A stretch of 64,000 bases of DNA from an uncultured Paraprevotella sp. (GCA_944320775.1 CALUIV010000005.1:1-64000), one strand, 5' to 3'; positions 35,440 through 45,332 are shown, numbered from the stretch's first letter. Numbers and translations: made by a program. Notes: generated by a model from the sequence alone, not told the origin.

Positions 35440-35901
35440 TTAGAGTAATGAAATCGTATAAACAAGGATGGCGTAACGGACAAATTTGCCGATTGAGATT
35501 GATATAATACTGATTGGTAGATTGGCTCTCATATATCCCATAGTGACAGCTATAACACTACCTATTATGGGTAAAAAACAAAAGATACCCATCCATGCTC
35601 CACCTCGTTGCATAAAACGTTGAGTTTGTTCTACTTTTTCTTTTTTCACATGCAGATATTTTTCTATCCATTCCATTTTTCCCAGGCTTCCGATCCAATA
35701 ATTGAACATGCTTCCTGCTATATTTCCCGTTGTTCCCCATATGAGCAATTGTATGGGATTGAGGCCGGCTACCTGTAATCCAGCCATTACAGCTTCTGAA
35801 CTAAAGGGGAATACACTACCAGCAATAAATGCCGCGATAAACATACCCCAATAACCATATTCTATCAGAATATCAGATATTAGTGAAATAAATTGTTCCA
35901 T
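35440..35901 (-). CDS. DedA/YqaA-like small membrane protein
   Basis: The 153-residue protein has four hydrophobic stretches and the SNARE-associated/DedA core: WGMFIAAFIAGSVFPFSSEAVMAGL (positions about 17-41), WGTTGNIAGSMFNYWIG, and RGGAWMGIFCFLPIIGSVIAVTMGYMR in the last third. It fits the YqaA group. DedA relatives move lipids or support envelope homeostasis. I start at ATG 35901; a longer start at 35931 is possible. Both overlap the end of the preceding gene by 20-50 bases, which implies translational coupling. Confidence 0.8.
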   Translation of the reverse strand: MEQFISLISDILIEYGYWGMFIAAFIAGSVFPFSSEAVMAGLQVAGLNPIQLLIWGTTGNIAGSMFNYWIGSLGKMEWIEKYLHVKKEKVEQTQRFMQRGGAWMGIFCFLPIIGSVIAVTMGYMRANLPISIISISIGKFVRYAILVYTISLL

Positions 35902-36833
35902 ATATTTTGAATGATCAGAATGAAGAAACAAATAATGGTGATAATAAAAATGATACGTGTCGTTTTTGAATGATCTAATGTAAAATAATGTCCGGCAAGT
36001 ATACTGGTAACTGTGAAGATCATGATTTGCAGTTCAATCATATACAGTGGCAGTATGATGATTCCGATTATCAAACAGATTTCAATAAGAACCAATGTGT
36101 TCAAAAGCATCCTAGTGTGGACCTTATCATAATTTTTTGTACGTAAGTAATGTGTAATAGAACATATTCCGATAAAAATGATAAGTATTATTAAGGTCCA
36201 TTTCTCCCAACCCAATGTATTGAATAACTTTGGCCAGTTTAAAATCTCCGTATTTTGAAGTAAATCAAAAATGCGGATGGGTATTTGGGTGTCCCATGTA
36301 ATGAGGTACCAGCCGAATAAAAACCAAAATGGTGTAAGTAAACCGAGTATGGCTGCTATTGCAGAACGTAAGGTCCATGCGCGTAGGAAAGTACCCATAG
36401 CAACGATGTAGGGAAATAGTAAGATTATTACAACGGGATGAATGAGAATACTGATACTTAAAAAAAGAAATGTTTGAAATGAACGTATTGGAAGATGGCT
36501 TCTTTCTTCTTGCTGTGTATTTAATAGCATATAAAGCGAAAGTACAAATGGAAGCGCTAAACATACTTCCAGAATCGTACATCCTGGTATCATAATTGCC
36601 ATACATAAAAGAAAAAGTGCTGGCCCAATACGGCTGCGTGTACGGATGAGAGAATATGTAGTATCAAGAATTATCAGTAAATAGGTACAAGCAAATACTA
36701 AAAGACAGTGTATGATCCGTGTAGACCAAATATGTTCAGAACAGCACCATGATAATATGGTAATGACGGCAGCGACGGGCAGTGTAAAACTGCTCGTCGC
36801 TACTTTGTTTTGTATATAGTTTCTTTTCGTCAT
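35880..36833 (-). CDS. Uncharacterised multi-pass membrane protein
   Basis: The 317-residue protein consists almost entirely of about ten hydrophobic segments with short basic or histidine loops. There is no enzyme motif I recognise; the spacing resembles small polyprenyl- or glycosyl-transfer membrane proteins but nothing specific. It sits between purD (34 bases) and the DedA-like gene (overlapping). Confidence 0.65.
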   Translation of the reverse strand: MTKRNYIQNKVATSSFTLPVAAVITILSWCCSEHIWSTRIIHCLLVFACTYLLIILDTTYSLIRTRSRIGPALFLLCMAIMIPGCTILEVCLALPFVLSLYMLLNTQQEERSHLPIRSFQTFLFLSISILIHPVVIILLFPYIVAMGTFLRAWTLRSAIAAILGLLTPFWFLFGWYLITWDTQIPIRIFDLLQNTEILNWPKLFNTLGWEKWTLIILIIFIGICSITHYLRTKNYDKVHTRMLLNTLVLIEICLIIGIIILPLYMIELQIMIFTVTSILAGHYFTLDHSKTTRIIFIITIICFFILIIQNIWNNLFH

Positions 36834-36867
36834 TTCTGTTTAGTTTGCTGTGGACCAAAAGTGAATT

Positions 36868-38136
36868 TTATAAATCCGAACCGATATCAGAACGGAAATA
36901 TTTCTTTTCAAAATTGATCTTTTGTGCTTCTTGGAATGAATTCTTCAGGGCTTCTTCTTTATTGGCTCCATAAGAACTTACTGCAATTACACGGCCGCCG
37001 TCAGTAATAATCTGGCCATCTTTGTTTGTTGTACCAGCATGGAAGACGATGCTGTTTTCTATTTTATCCAAACCGTAGATGGGGTATCCTTTTTCATATG
37101 CTTCTGGATATCCGCCGGATACAAGCATGACACATACTGCACTGCGTTCGTCTATTTCTAATTGTGCTTCATTTAATGTTCCATTTGCTGTTGCTTCAAA
37201 GAGTTCTACGAGGTCACTCTTAATACGTAGCATGACAGTTTCTGTTTCTGGATCTCCCATACGTACATTATATTCAATGACCATCGGGTTTCCATCAACA
37301 TTGATCAGCCCAAAGAATATAAATCCTTTGTAATCAATACCTTCTGCAGCGAGGCCGTCAACAGTCGGTTTAATGATACGTTCTTCAACTTTTTGCATCC
37401 ATTCTTTTGTCGCAAATGGTACTGGTGAAACACTGCCCATACCTCCAGTGTTGAGACCGGTATCGTGTTCTCCGATACGTTTATAGTCTTTGGCTTCAGG
37501 AAGTATTTTATAGTTTTTACCATCAGTAAGAACGAATACAGAACATTCTATACCGCTGAGGAATTCTTCGATGACAACCGATGCTGAGGCGTTACCGAAC
37601 ATACCACTTAACATTTCCTTTAGCTCGTGTTTGGCTTCTTCCAGCGTATTCAAAATCAGGACACCTTTTCCGGCACATAATCCGTCTGCTTTCAAAACAT
37701 AAGGAGCAGACAGAGTTTCTAGAAATTTTTCACCTTCTTCTAACGTTTCAGCTGTGAATGTGCGGTATGCAGCTGTGGGAATTTGGTGGCGTTGCATAAA
37801 TGCTTTGGCAAAATCTTTGCTGCCTTCAAGAACAGCGCCTTGGGCTGATGGGCCAATAACTGGTATTTTGTTTAATTGGGGATCGTTTTTAAAATAGTCG
37901 TAGATACCTTTTACTAATGGGGCTTCTGGACCAACTACAACCATATCGATGTCTTTCTCCTTTACAAACTTACCGATGGCATCGAAATCATCTGCCTTGA
38001 TCGCTACATTCTCGCCAGTGAGTGCTGTACCTGCATTGCCTGGCGCGATAAACAGTTTTTCTATTTTAGGACTTTGAGCGATTTTCCATGCCAAGGCATG
38101 TTCACGTCCTCCGTTTCCAAGAAGTAATAGTTTCAT
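36868..38136 (-). CDS. purD: Phosphoribosylamine--glycine ligase
   Basis: This ATP-grasp enzyme makes glycinamide ribonucleotide in purine synthesis. The 422-residue sequence has the N-terminal loop [15 protein letters not shown] (3-17), [16 protein letters not shown] near 145, [16 protein letters not shown] near 190, the acidic metal site region [10 protein letters not shown] near 290, and the C-terminal HAGT segment. Length is normal. It stands apart from other pur genes, inside an unusual same-strand run. Confidence 0.96.
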   Translation of the reverse strand: MKLLLLGNGGREHALAWKIAQSPKIEKLFIAPGNAGTALTGENVAIKADDFDAIGKFVKEKDIDMVVVGPEAPLVKGIYDYFKNDPQLNKIPVIGPSAQGAVLEGSKDFAKAFMQRHQIPTAAYRTFTAETLEEGEKFLETLSAPYVLKADGLCAGKGVLILNTLEEAKHELKEMLSGMFGNASASVVIEEFLSGIECSVFVLTDGKNYKILPEAKDYKRIGEHDTGLNTGGMGSVSPVPFATKEWMQKVEERIIKPTVDGLAAEGIDYKGFIFFGLINVDGNPMVIEYNVRMGDPETETVMLRIKSDLVELFEATANGTLNEAQLEIDERSAVCVMLVSGGYPEAYEKGYPIYGLDKIENSIVFHAGTTNKDGQIITDGGRVIAVSSYGANKEEALKNSFQEAQKINFEKKYFRSDIGSDL

Positions 38137-38184
38137 GTATTGCAGTTTTAATAAGTTCTAAAGTTTTATAGTTATCCTCTAGCT

Positions 38185-40383
38185 TTATTTGAGGAAATCT
38201 TCAAAATATTGCGTGATGCGTTCGTGCAGATGTATCTGATCTCGGCCAAACATATTATGTTCACCACCGGGATATGCAAAGAAGTCTACTTGCTTTTGAG
38301 CATCTGCAGCTGCACGTAAGAAAGAAAGGGCATGTTGTGGTACACATACCGGATCATTGTAGCCGATAATGATTTGCAAGCGTCCTTTCAAATTACCTGC
38401 CTTTAAGCGTAGATTGCTTTGTTTGTAACCTTCAGGATTCTCTTGTGGGGTGTCCATATATCTTTCGCCATACATCACCTCATAATAATTCCAGTCTATT
38501 ACCGGACCACCGGCAACACCAACTTTGAAGGTTTCGGGATATGTTAACATCAAGTTTGTTGTCATAAATCCACCGAAAGACCATCCATGTACTCCCATTC
38601 TGTTGCTGTCCACATAAGGAAGAGATTTCAGGTAAGCTACTCCACGCATTTGGTCTTCCATTTCGGTTTCACCCAAATGTCTGAATGTTACATTCTCGAA
38701 AGCTGTACCCCGGTATTGAGAGCCACGATTGTCTAGAATAAAGAGCAGATATCCTTTTTGAGCCATGTAAATTTCCCAACCACGTACTTTATAGTTCCAA
38801 CTGGCATCTACGTTATGGGCATGTGGGCCTCCATAAACATAGACGATTGTCGGATATTTTTTATTTGGATCGAAATGTACCGGTTTTACCATGCGATAAT
38901 ATAAGTCTGTTGAGTCGTCTGCTGCTTTAATTGTACCACAAGTAATTTCAGGGGTATCAAAGGCTTCCCATGGATTGGTAGCAGTCAACAGATTGATGGT
39001 CTTCCCATTGGACGTCTGAATTAAGTTGACACTTCGGGGTACTTCTGGAGAAGTATAGGTATCAGTTAGCAGGTTTCCTGATGCAGACAGACGTGCTGTA
39101 TGTACACCTGTTTGCGGTGCAAGTGCTTTGCGTTTGCCGTTGTTGATGTTTACGCTGAATACATTATGACTGATCGGACTCAGTTCGTTACTTTGAATGA
39201 TGATGGTTTTATCTTTAACGTTAAAACCAAGCATATTCAGAACCACCCAATTACCGCTTGTCAATTGTTTTACGTGTGCATACTCTTTGTAGATACCGCC
39301 TTGTGCAGCCGGTTTGAAGTCATCGTAGAGTGGTGCTTTCAGATCCATTAGGTAGAGGTGGTTATAACCATCTCGCTGGCTTTGAAATACCATTTTATTC
39401 TGATCCCAGGGCAAAAATACAAGTGGAGAACTAGGTTCTACATATTTAGGATGTTTTTCTTCATATATAATAGCCTCTTTTTCTCCGTTTTTGGCATTGT
39501 AGCGTACCATCTGCAGATGGTTTTGTCCTCGGTTCAATTCTAGAATATAAATGCTTTTGCCGTCAGGACTCCAAGTGATATTTGTGAAATAACGATCTTC
39601 CGGTGCACCGGTTTTGAGCCAGATGGTTTTTCCTGTCGTTACATCAAAGACTCCTACTGTAACATGATGGCTCTTTTCGCCAGCCATCGGATATTTACAC
39701 GGCATTGTGGTTGCAATACGTGTCGTAATGTTTACCTGAGGATAATCTGGTACCATTGACTGGTCCATACGGTAGAAAGCCAGCTGATTACCATTTGGAC
39801 TCCAGAATGTTCCTTTATAAATGCCAAATTCGTCGCGATGTACGCTTTGGCCATAAACGAGGTCATTGCTTCCATCTGTACTTACGGCTTGCACTTTTCC
39901 TTCCGCATTTTGTACATACAAGTTTTGTCCGATACAGTAAGCCAGATTCCGACTGTTTTTATTCCAGTCTACGTGGGTCGCTTTTGGGTCCGTGAGCATT
40001 TGCCATGCAATAGTACCTTTCTCGAAGTCTACTAAGATTGTCTTTCCCCGCATGAAAATGAAAGCAAGTTTTTCTTCGGGATAGGGGAACTGAATACCTG
40101 CACAGCTGTTGATACTTCCGGTTTCATTAAGCCATTGGTTGATACTTTCGAGATTAAACAAGAGTTGGCGTGTACCGTTTTTTGGATTAATGGTATAGCA
40201 GCCGTCTTGTTTCAGTTCTATAGGTGTATCACCCCACCAAGTTGTGCGGATATTTTCTGGTTGAACCGATGCGAAGTTGTTTCCTCCAGGCATCAGTTCT
40301 TCCAAAGTAAACGTTTTCTTTTGTCCTGCCATGGTTACTGCAATCATTATCAGGAAAAGACAACATTTAAATTTCTTCATCAT
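38185..40383 (-). CDS. Dipeptidyl peptidase IV (S9B family)
   Basis: The 732-residue exported serine peptidase releases X-Pro or X-Ala dipeptides from peptides. The N-terminal beta-propeller (about 40-480) is followed by an alpha/beta-hydrolase domain with the triad Ser near 601 (GWSFGGF), Asp near 677 (GYNDPVC) and His near 709 (GEHNMFG). I start at ATG 40383: it gives a signal peptide cleaved before Gln (TMAG/Q). Upstream residues are only the shadow of the overlapped rlmL-like gene, which ends 17 bases inside this one. In asaccharolytic relatives this enzyme supports growth on proline-rich proteins such as collagen. Confidence 0.93.
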   Translation of the reverse strand: MMKKFKCCLFLIMIAVTMAGQKKTFTLEELMPGGNNFASVQPENIRTTWWGDTPIELKQDGCYTINPKNGTRQLLFNLESINQWLNETGSINSCAGIQFPYPEEKLAFIFMRGKTILVDFEKGTIAWQMLTDPKATHVDWNKNSRNLAYCIGQNLYVQNAEGKVQAVSTDGSNDLVYGQSVHRDEFGIYKGTFWSPNGNQLAFYRMDQSMVPDYPQVNITTRIATTMPCKYPMAGEKSHHVTVGVFDVTTGKTIWLKTGAPEDRYFTNITWSPDGKSIYILELNRGQNHLQMVRYNAKNGEKEAIIYEEKHPKYVEPSSPLVFLPWDQNKMVFQSQRDGYNHLYLMDLKAPLYDDFKPAAQGGIYKEYAHVKQLTSGNWVVLNMLGFNVKDKTIIIQSNELSPISHNVFSVNINNGKRKALAPQTGVHTARLSASGNLLTDTYTSPEVPRSVNLIQTSNGKTINLLTATNPWEAFDTPEITCGTIKAADDSTDLYYRMVKPVHFDPNKKYPTIVYVYGGPHAHNVDASWNYKVRGWEIYMAQKGYLLFILDNRGSQYRGTAFENVTFRHLGETEMEDQMRGVAYLKSLPYVDSNRMGVHGWSFGGFMTTNLMLTYPETFKVGVAGGPVIDWNYYEVMYGERYMDTPQENPEGYKQSNLRLKAGNLKGRLQIIIGYNDPVCVPQHALSFLRAAADAQKQVDFFAYPGGEHNMFGRDQIHLHERITQYFEDFLK

Positions 40384-41836
40384 AACGGTTGTTTTTACGG
40401 TTTCTGTTATATGGTTTACCTCCGCGGTTATCTTTCGTTGGACGACCTTCTGAGCGATTGAAACGTCCCCCTTTGCTACTTCTTCGTTCTTCTCGTCTTG
40501 AGCCTCCATCAGCATCAAAATCTCTGTATCTGTTACGAGAACCTTCATTGTTTTCACGACGTCCTTTTACTCGATAGTCGTTTTCGTCTTCACCTATGGC
40601 TTTTTTGAATTCCCGATGAGCTTTGAACCGTTTCTTTTCAGCCATGGCTTTACGTTCTTCAGCCGTTTTGATTTCTCCGCCTTCGGCTCTCATATCTTTA
40701 TATTTTCCACTGAAGATTTGGTATTTTCTCAACTCACATTCCAATGAACCGTTATAAAGTGGAGTTTTTACAGATGGTTTCAAACCAATTTGTTCAAAAC
40801 ATTCTTCCCGATAGCTTAGAATCCAAGCCTCAGAATCCAGGAATTGGTGTTTCAGACGTTCGCCGATAGTTTTATATAACCCCATGAGGTCTGGTGTGGA
40901 AATACGTTCGCCGTAGGGTGGGTTGGTGATAATAATACTTTTTTCTGCAGGTTGCGTAAACTGATGGAAATCACGTAACTCAATGCTGATTTCTTTTGTC
41001 AGTCCAGCTGCTTTGACATTGTGAGTAGCAATTTCTACCGCATTACGGTTATTGTCGAAACCATAGATGTGATGTTCGAACGGTTTTTCTTTAGAGTCGT
41101 CGTTATAGATTTTCTCGAAAAGCTCCTGGTCAAAATCAGGCCATTTCTCGAATGCATATTCCTTGCGGAACACACCGGGTGCAATACCGCGGGCAATAAG
41201 AGCTGCTTCGATTGGAATTGTTCCCGAGCCGCACATTGGGTCTATCAGATCACATTCTCCACGCCAGCCTGTCATCAGAATAATGGCTGCGGCCAAAACT
41301 TCATTCAGTGGTGCTTCAACAGCTTCCTGACGATATCCGCGACGATGCAGCGATTCTCCGGAGCTGTCGAGTGAAAGCGTACAGTCGTCTTCTGCAATGT
41401 GCATATTCAGACGAAGATCAGGGTTAGTTACGCTAATATTGGGACGCTGGCCTGTCTTTTCACGTAATTGGTCAACAATCGCATCTTTTACTTTATAAGA
41501 TACAAATTTGCTGTGCCGGAATTCTTTTGAAAAAACGACAGAGTCAACAGCAAACGTTGTATTGACGTTGAGGTATTCTGTCCAGTCTATTTTCTTGATT
41601 TGTTCGTAAACATCGTCTGCAGAATTTGCTTTAAATTGTCTGATGGGTTTCAAAATACGAATAGCGGTTCTTAAGGCAAAATTCGCCTTGTACATTAATT
41701 CGAGATCGCCTTCGAATGAAACCATTCTTCTGCCTACTTGAATGTTGTTTGCTCCCAGTTCGGTGAGCTCTTGTGCCAGTACATTCTCTAATCCCTGGAA
41801 TGTTTTGGCGATAAGTTTAAATGTTTTGTTTTCCAT
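40367..41836 (-). CDS. rlmL: THUMP-domain 23S rRNA methyltransferase (RlmL N-terminal-like)
   Basis: The 489-residue protein has an N-terminal THUMP RNA-binding domain (about 1-160), then a class I methyltransferase domain with LIDPMCGSGTIPIEAALIA near 195 and the catalytic IITNPPYGERI near 305, the pattern of m2G2445 methyltransferases. After about residue 390 an Arg/Asn/Gly-rich tail of 100 residues (RREERRSSKGGRFNR, PYNRNRKNNRYDEEI) replaces the second methyltransferase domain of E. coli RlmL. The tail probably binds RNA. The gene heads a long same-strand run and overlaps the peptidase gene. Confidence 0.85.
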   Translation of the reverse strand: MENKTFKLIAKTFQGLENVLAQELTELGANNIQVGRRMVSFEGDLELMYKANFALRTAIRILKPIRQFKANSADDVYEQIKKIDWTEYLNVNTTFAVDSVVFSKEFRHSKFVSYKVKDAIVDQLREKTGQRPNISVTNPDLRLNMHIAEDDCTLSLDSSGESLHRRGYRQEAVEAPLNEVLAAAIILMTGWRGECDLIDPMCGSGTIPIEAALIARGIAPGVFRKEYAFEKWPDFDQELFEKIYNDDSKEKPFEHHIYGFDNNRNAVEIATHNVKAAGLTKEISIELRDFHQFTQPAEKSIIITNPPYGERISTPDLMGLYKTIGERLKHQFLDSEAWILSYREECFEQIGLKPSVKTPLYNGSLECELRKYQIFSGKYKDMRAEGGEIKTAEERKAMAEKKRFKAHREFKKAIGEDENDYRVKGRRENNEGSRNRYRDFDADGGSRREERRSSKGGRFNRSEGRPTKDNRGGKPYNRNRKNNRYDEEI

Positions 41837-41896
41837 ATCCTTGCCGGCTTTTTGCCGGTAGTAGTTGTTTGTATGAAATTGTTGTTTACGTTATAT

Positions 41897-42820
41897 TTAT
41901 TTGTATTTTTTCTGAACGATACGTGCACCTGGCTCGACATTTTCTGTCACCCAGATATTACCGCCGATGACGGCGCCCTTTCCGATTGTGATGCGTCCCA
42001 ATATGGTTGCGTTCGAGTAGACGATCACTCCGTCTTCTAATATTGGATGACGGGGAATGCCTTTAATCGGATTCCCGTTTTCATCAAGCGGAAAACTTTT
42101 GGCACCTAAAGTGACACCTTGATACAGTTTGACATAGTTGCCAATGATACAAGTCGCACCGATAACGACGCCGGTGCCATGGTCAATCGTAAAATGGTGC
42201 CCGATTTGAGCTGATGGATGGATATCGATTCCTGTTTCAGAATGGGCCATCTCTGTGATGATTCGTGGTATGAGCGGAACCCTCATTAAATCCAGTTCAT
42301 GTGCAATACGATAGTTGGTCAATGCCCGAATTGCCGGATAGCAACTGATAATTTCTCCAAACGATTCTGCTGCAGGATCGCCGTTGTATGCGGCTTCGAC
42401 ATCCGTATATAAAATAGCACGCAGATCCGGAAGCCGTTCAATGAAGAGAACAGCTAATTCTTGTGCACGGCTACAGTGTTCTTTGTTTTTTTGCTCGATT
42501 GATTTATCGGTCTTTTCACTGTGCTGTTTTTCTTCGTCTGCAAAACACAAACCGGCTCGAATTTGTCCAATGAGCAGTTGGTATAATTTCTCAATGTTGA
42601 CGCCGGTATGATAGTTCATAGACCGTAGATTGGTTACAGGAGTTCCATAAAATCCCGGAAAAAGAATCGCACGGCAGAGTTCTATTATTTCGCGAAGGAT
42701 ATGTCCGGAAGGAACAGGTTCACCGTGAGTGTGTTCTCCTGAAAAACTTTTCAGGGAATCGGGATGAGTCAGGGCTTCTGTAACTTTGGACAGACGGTCT
42801 GTCATTTGGAGATTGCTCAT
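41897..42820 (-). CDS. cysE: Serine O-acetyltransferase
   Basis: The 307-residue enzyme acetylates serine for cysteine synthesis. The C-terminal left-handed beta-helix has the hexapeptide repeats IDIHPSAQIGHHFTIDHGTG, CIIGNYVKLYQGVTLGAKS, ILEDGVIVYSNATILG and GKGAVIGGNIWV, with the catalytic His/Asp in IDHGTG. The N-terminal about 150-residue helical region is long, as in plant-like and Bacteroidota forms. I start at ATG 42820 because a consensus -7 box lies at 42851-42858, downstream of the alternative start at 42904. The cysteine synthase is at 8.8 kb. Confidence 0.93.
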   Translation of the reverse strand: MSNLQMTDRLSKVTEALTHPDSLKSFSGEHTHGEPVPSGHILREIIELCRAILFPGFYGTPVTNLRSMNYHTGVNIEKLYQLLIGQIRAGLCFADEEKQHSEKTDKSIEQKNKEHCSRAQELAVLFIERLPDLRAILYTDVEAAYNGDPAAESFGEIISCYPAIRALTNYRIAHELDLMRVPLIPRIITEMAHSETGIDIHPSAQIGHHFTIDHGTGVVIGATCIIGNYVKLYQGVTLGAKSFPLDENGNPIKGIPRHPILEDGVIVYSNATILGRITIGKGAVIGGNIWVTENVEPGARIVQKKYK

Positions 42821-42850
42821 GCGTGTTTGTAACTTAGGTAATATGAGGGA

Positions 42851-42858
42851 CAAAGATA
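42851..42858 (-). promoter_or_regulatory. Candidate -7 element of cysE
   Basis: The minus strand reads TATCTTTG, an exact match, 30 bases before ATG 42820. It decides the start: the longer frame would begin before the transcript. Confidence 0.6.
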
Positions 42859-42928
42859 CGTAAAATAAATATAAAATGGCATTTCCCTTTTGAAAAAATG
42901 CCATTTGTTTTAAGGCTTTGCCCCTTTT

Positions 42929-44179
42929 CTAATTATTATCAGTAGATTTTACCATTTTGTAAAGTTTATCACTAGGACGAATCTTTTCTGGTACTTTGAA
43001 AGAAACGCGCATGCCTTTTTTAACTGTATTTACAGGTTTCAGGTCGTAACGTACTTCTTCCAGATCTAGAAAGAGTGCGCCTGTTGTAGGTCCGGTAATC
43101 AGTAACCGGTCGCCAACACTCATTTCTGCTGCTTCGATTTGAAATTCTCCTACGCCGAGATTCGAGAAATACTTTATGGCTTTGCCGACATAAACTTTTT
43201 TCTCTGTAGCAGCTGAACCGTAATTTTTTGTCCATTCGCCAAGATGTTGTCCTTGATAGTAACCGTCCCAAAAACCTCGGTTGAAAACGCGTTTCAAACG
43301 TTCGTCCCATGCATCTTTTTTCTCTTCCGTGAAATTGCCCTCGAGTACACTTTCAATGGCTTCTTTGTAGCAGCGGACTACCGTATCTACATATTCTGGT
43401 CCACGAGCACGTCCTTCAATCTTAAAGACCCGTACACCGGCTTGCATCATCTGGTCAATGAAACGGATCGTTTTCAAATCTTTTGGACTCATGATGTATT
43501 TGTTGTCAATTTCCAGTTCGATGCCTGTTTCTTTGTCTTTTACAATATATCCACGACGACAAATCTGCATGCAGGCTCCTCGATTGGCAGATCGTCCGGT
43601 ATTGTCCAGACTCAGATAACATTTTCCACTGACGGCCATACATAATGCACCATGGCAGAACATTTCAATTTGAATCCGCCGACCGCTTGGACCACAAATA
43701 TTTTGTATTTCGATTTGTTTGTATATTTCGGCCACTTGTTGCATATTCAGCTCGCGGGCCAAAACGACAACATCTGCAAATTGTGCATAAAACTTCAGGG
43801 CTTCAATATTGCTGATATTTAATTGGGTGGATAAGTGTACTTCTTGTCCAACTTCCCGACAGTACATCATGACAGCTACATCGGATGCGATGACGGCCGA
43901 GATTTGAGCTTCCTTGGCAGCGTTGATAATTGTACGCATCATTTCTAAGTCTTCACCATAAATGATCGTATTTACGGTCAGATAGCTTTTTACTCCTCGT
44001 TCCGCACAGGTTTGGGCGATTTCTTTTAAATCGTTGATTGTGAATGTGCTGGCCGAGTGAGCGCGCATATTGAGGTTTTCTATACCAAAATAGATGGAAT
44101 CGGCTCCGGCATTCAGAGCGGCAGCGAAAGATTCGCGGGATCCGACCGGTGCCATGATTTCAAAATCTTTTCTGTTCAT
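42929..44179 (-). CDS. U32-family peptidase / tRNA or rRNA hydroxylation-type protein
   Basis: The 416-residue TIM-barrel protein starts MNRKDFEIMAPVGSRESFAAALNAGADSIYFG (positions 1-31) and carries the U32 cysteine motif FCHGALCMAVSGKCYLS near 172-188, followed by CMQICRR. U32 members were named collagenases but several (TrhP, RlhA) are now known to be prephenate-using RNA hydroxylation factors with an Fe-S cluster held by such cysteines. Which substrate applies here is not visible. It is divergent from dusB, another tRNA-modifying gene, across a 106-base gap. Confidence 0.88.
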   Translation of the reverse strand: MNRKDFEIMAPVGSRESFAAALNAGADSIYFGIENLNMRAHSASTFTINDLKEIAQTCAERGVKSYLTVNTIIYGEDLEMMRTIINAAKEAQISAVIASDVAVMMYCREVGQEVHLSTQLNISNIEALKFYAQFADVVVLARELNMQQVAEIYKQIEIQNICGPSGRRIQIEMFCHGALCMAVSGKCYLSLDNTGRSANRGACMQICRRGYIVKDKETGIELEIDNKYIMSPKDLKTIRFIDQMMQAGVRVFKIEGRARGPEYVDTVVRCYKEAIESVLEGNFTEEKKDAWDERLKRVFNRGFWDGYYQGQHLGEWTKNYGSAATEKKVYVGKAIKYFSNLGVGEFQIEAAEMSVGDRLLITGPTTGALFLDLEEVRYDLKPVNTVKKGMRVSFKVPEKIRPSDKLYKMVKSTDNN

Positions 44180-44199
44180 AACTTATTGGTGTTTGGGTA

Positions 44200-44207
44200 C
44201 AAAGATA
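44200..44207 (-). promoter_or_regulatory. Candidate -7 element of the U32 gene
   Basis: The minus strand reads TATCTTTG, 20 bases before the start codon, so the leader is very short. Confidence 0.55.
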
Positions 44208-44250
44208 GGGCCTTTTTTTGAGTTGGCATCAGGAATGTTGTGAAATATCG

Positions 44251-44281
44251 TTGAGTGGATAGATTCATTTTCGTATCTTTG
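44251..44281 (+). promoter_or_regulatory. Promoter of dusB with near-zero leader
   Basis: A TTG at 44251-44253 and an exact TATCTTTG at 44274-44281 are 20 bases apart, the Bacteroidota optimum. The predicted transcription start falls on or beside the dusB ATGATG (44286-44291), suggesting a leaderless message. Confidence 0.6.
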
Positions 44282-44285
44282 TCGC

Positions 44286-45320
44286 ATGATGAAGATTGGA
44301 AATATTGAATTTGGTCCGCATCCTGTTTTTTTGGCACCGATGGAGGATGTAACGGATATCGGTTTTCGTTTGCTGTGCAAGCGGATGGGTGCGTCGATGG
44401 TTTATTCGGAGTTCGTTGCTGCAGATGCTTTGGTTCGGATGGTGAATCGTAGTCTTCAAAAGCTTAAAGTGTGCGATGATGAACGTCCTGTTGTTGTTCA
44501 GATATACGGTAAAGAAGTTGAACCGATGGTTGAGGCTGCTAAAATTGTGGTCGATCAGGCAAAACCGGATGTTTTGGATCTTAATTTCGGCTGTCCTGTC
44601 AAGCGAGTGGCAGGTAAAGGAGCTGGGGCAGGTATGCTGCAGCATCCCGATAAGATGCTTGAGATTACACGGGCTGTTGTTCAGGCTGTAGATATACCTG
44701 TTACGGTCAAGACCCGCTTAGGTTGGGACGATCAGCATAAGATTATTGTTGATTTGGCAGAAAGACTACAGGATTGTGGTATTCAGGCTTTGACGATTCA
44801 TGGACGTACTCGGGCACAGATGTATACCGGCGAGGCTGACTGGTCTTTGATCGGTGCAGTGAAGGAAAATCCCCGTATGCGGATTCCTATTATTGGAAAT
44901 GGGGATATTACGACGCCGGAACGGGCCGCAGAATGTTTTGATCGTTATGGGGTTGATGCGATTATGGTCGGACGTGCTACATTTGGACGTCCTTGGATTT
45001 TTAAGGAAATTATGGATTATCTAGAGCCGGAACAAAGTTCTGATGAGGCACATGATGCAATAGCCAGCAACTGGCCTGTACTGAGCGACGACTGGAAGAT
45101 CGATGTATTGAAAGAGCAGGTATTGATGAGTGTTCGCCGTATTGATGAGTACCGGGGTATTTTGCATAGTCGCCGACATCTGGCGGCTTCGCCGGTTTTC
45201 AAAGGAATACCTAATTTTCGGGACACTCGTATCGCCATGTTGCGTGCGGAAACTTTGGACGAGCTGTTCGGACTGATAGAACAAGCCCGTGTAATGGTGC
45301 ATGAGGCGAAACAGCATTAA
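44286..45320 (+). CDS. dusB: tRNA-dihydrouridine synthase
   Basis: The FMN enzyme reduces uridines in the D-loop of tRNAs. The 344-residue barrel has APMEDVTDIGFRLL near 17-30, the catalytic cysteine in LDLNFGCPVKRVAGKGAGAG (positions about 97-116), TVKTRLGWDD near 140 and IMVGRATFGRPWIF near 227. The product is of normal length for DusB. Tandem ATGs open the frame (44286 and 44289); the close promoter favours the second if the message is leaderless. It is followed by a hairpin at 45333. Confidence 0.93.
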   Translation: MMKIGNIEFGPHPVFLAPMEDVTDIGFRLLCKRMGASMVYSEFVAADALVRMVNRSLQKLKVCDDERPVVVQIYGKEVEPMVEAAKIVVDQAKPDVLDLNFGCPVKRVAGKGAGAGMLQHPDKMLEITRAVVQAVDIPVTVKTRLGWDDQHKIIVDLAERLQDCGIQALTIHGRTRAQMYTGEADWSLIGAVKENPRMRIPIIGNGDITTPERAAECFDRYGVDAIMVGRATFGRPWIFKEIMDYLEPEQSSDEAHDAIASNWPVLSDDWKIDVLKEQVLMSVRRIDEYRGILHSRRHLAASPVFKGIPNFRDTRIAMLRAETLDELFGLIEQARVMVHEAKQH

Positions 45321-45332
45321 GGGTAAAAAAAA

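Noticed and set aside
42821..42904. N-terminal extension of cysE
   Set aside because: The extra residues are hydrophobic and unlike the family, and the promoter box at 42851-42858 would lie inside the coding sequence.
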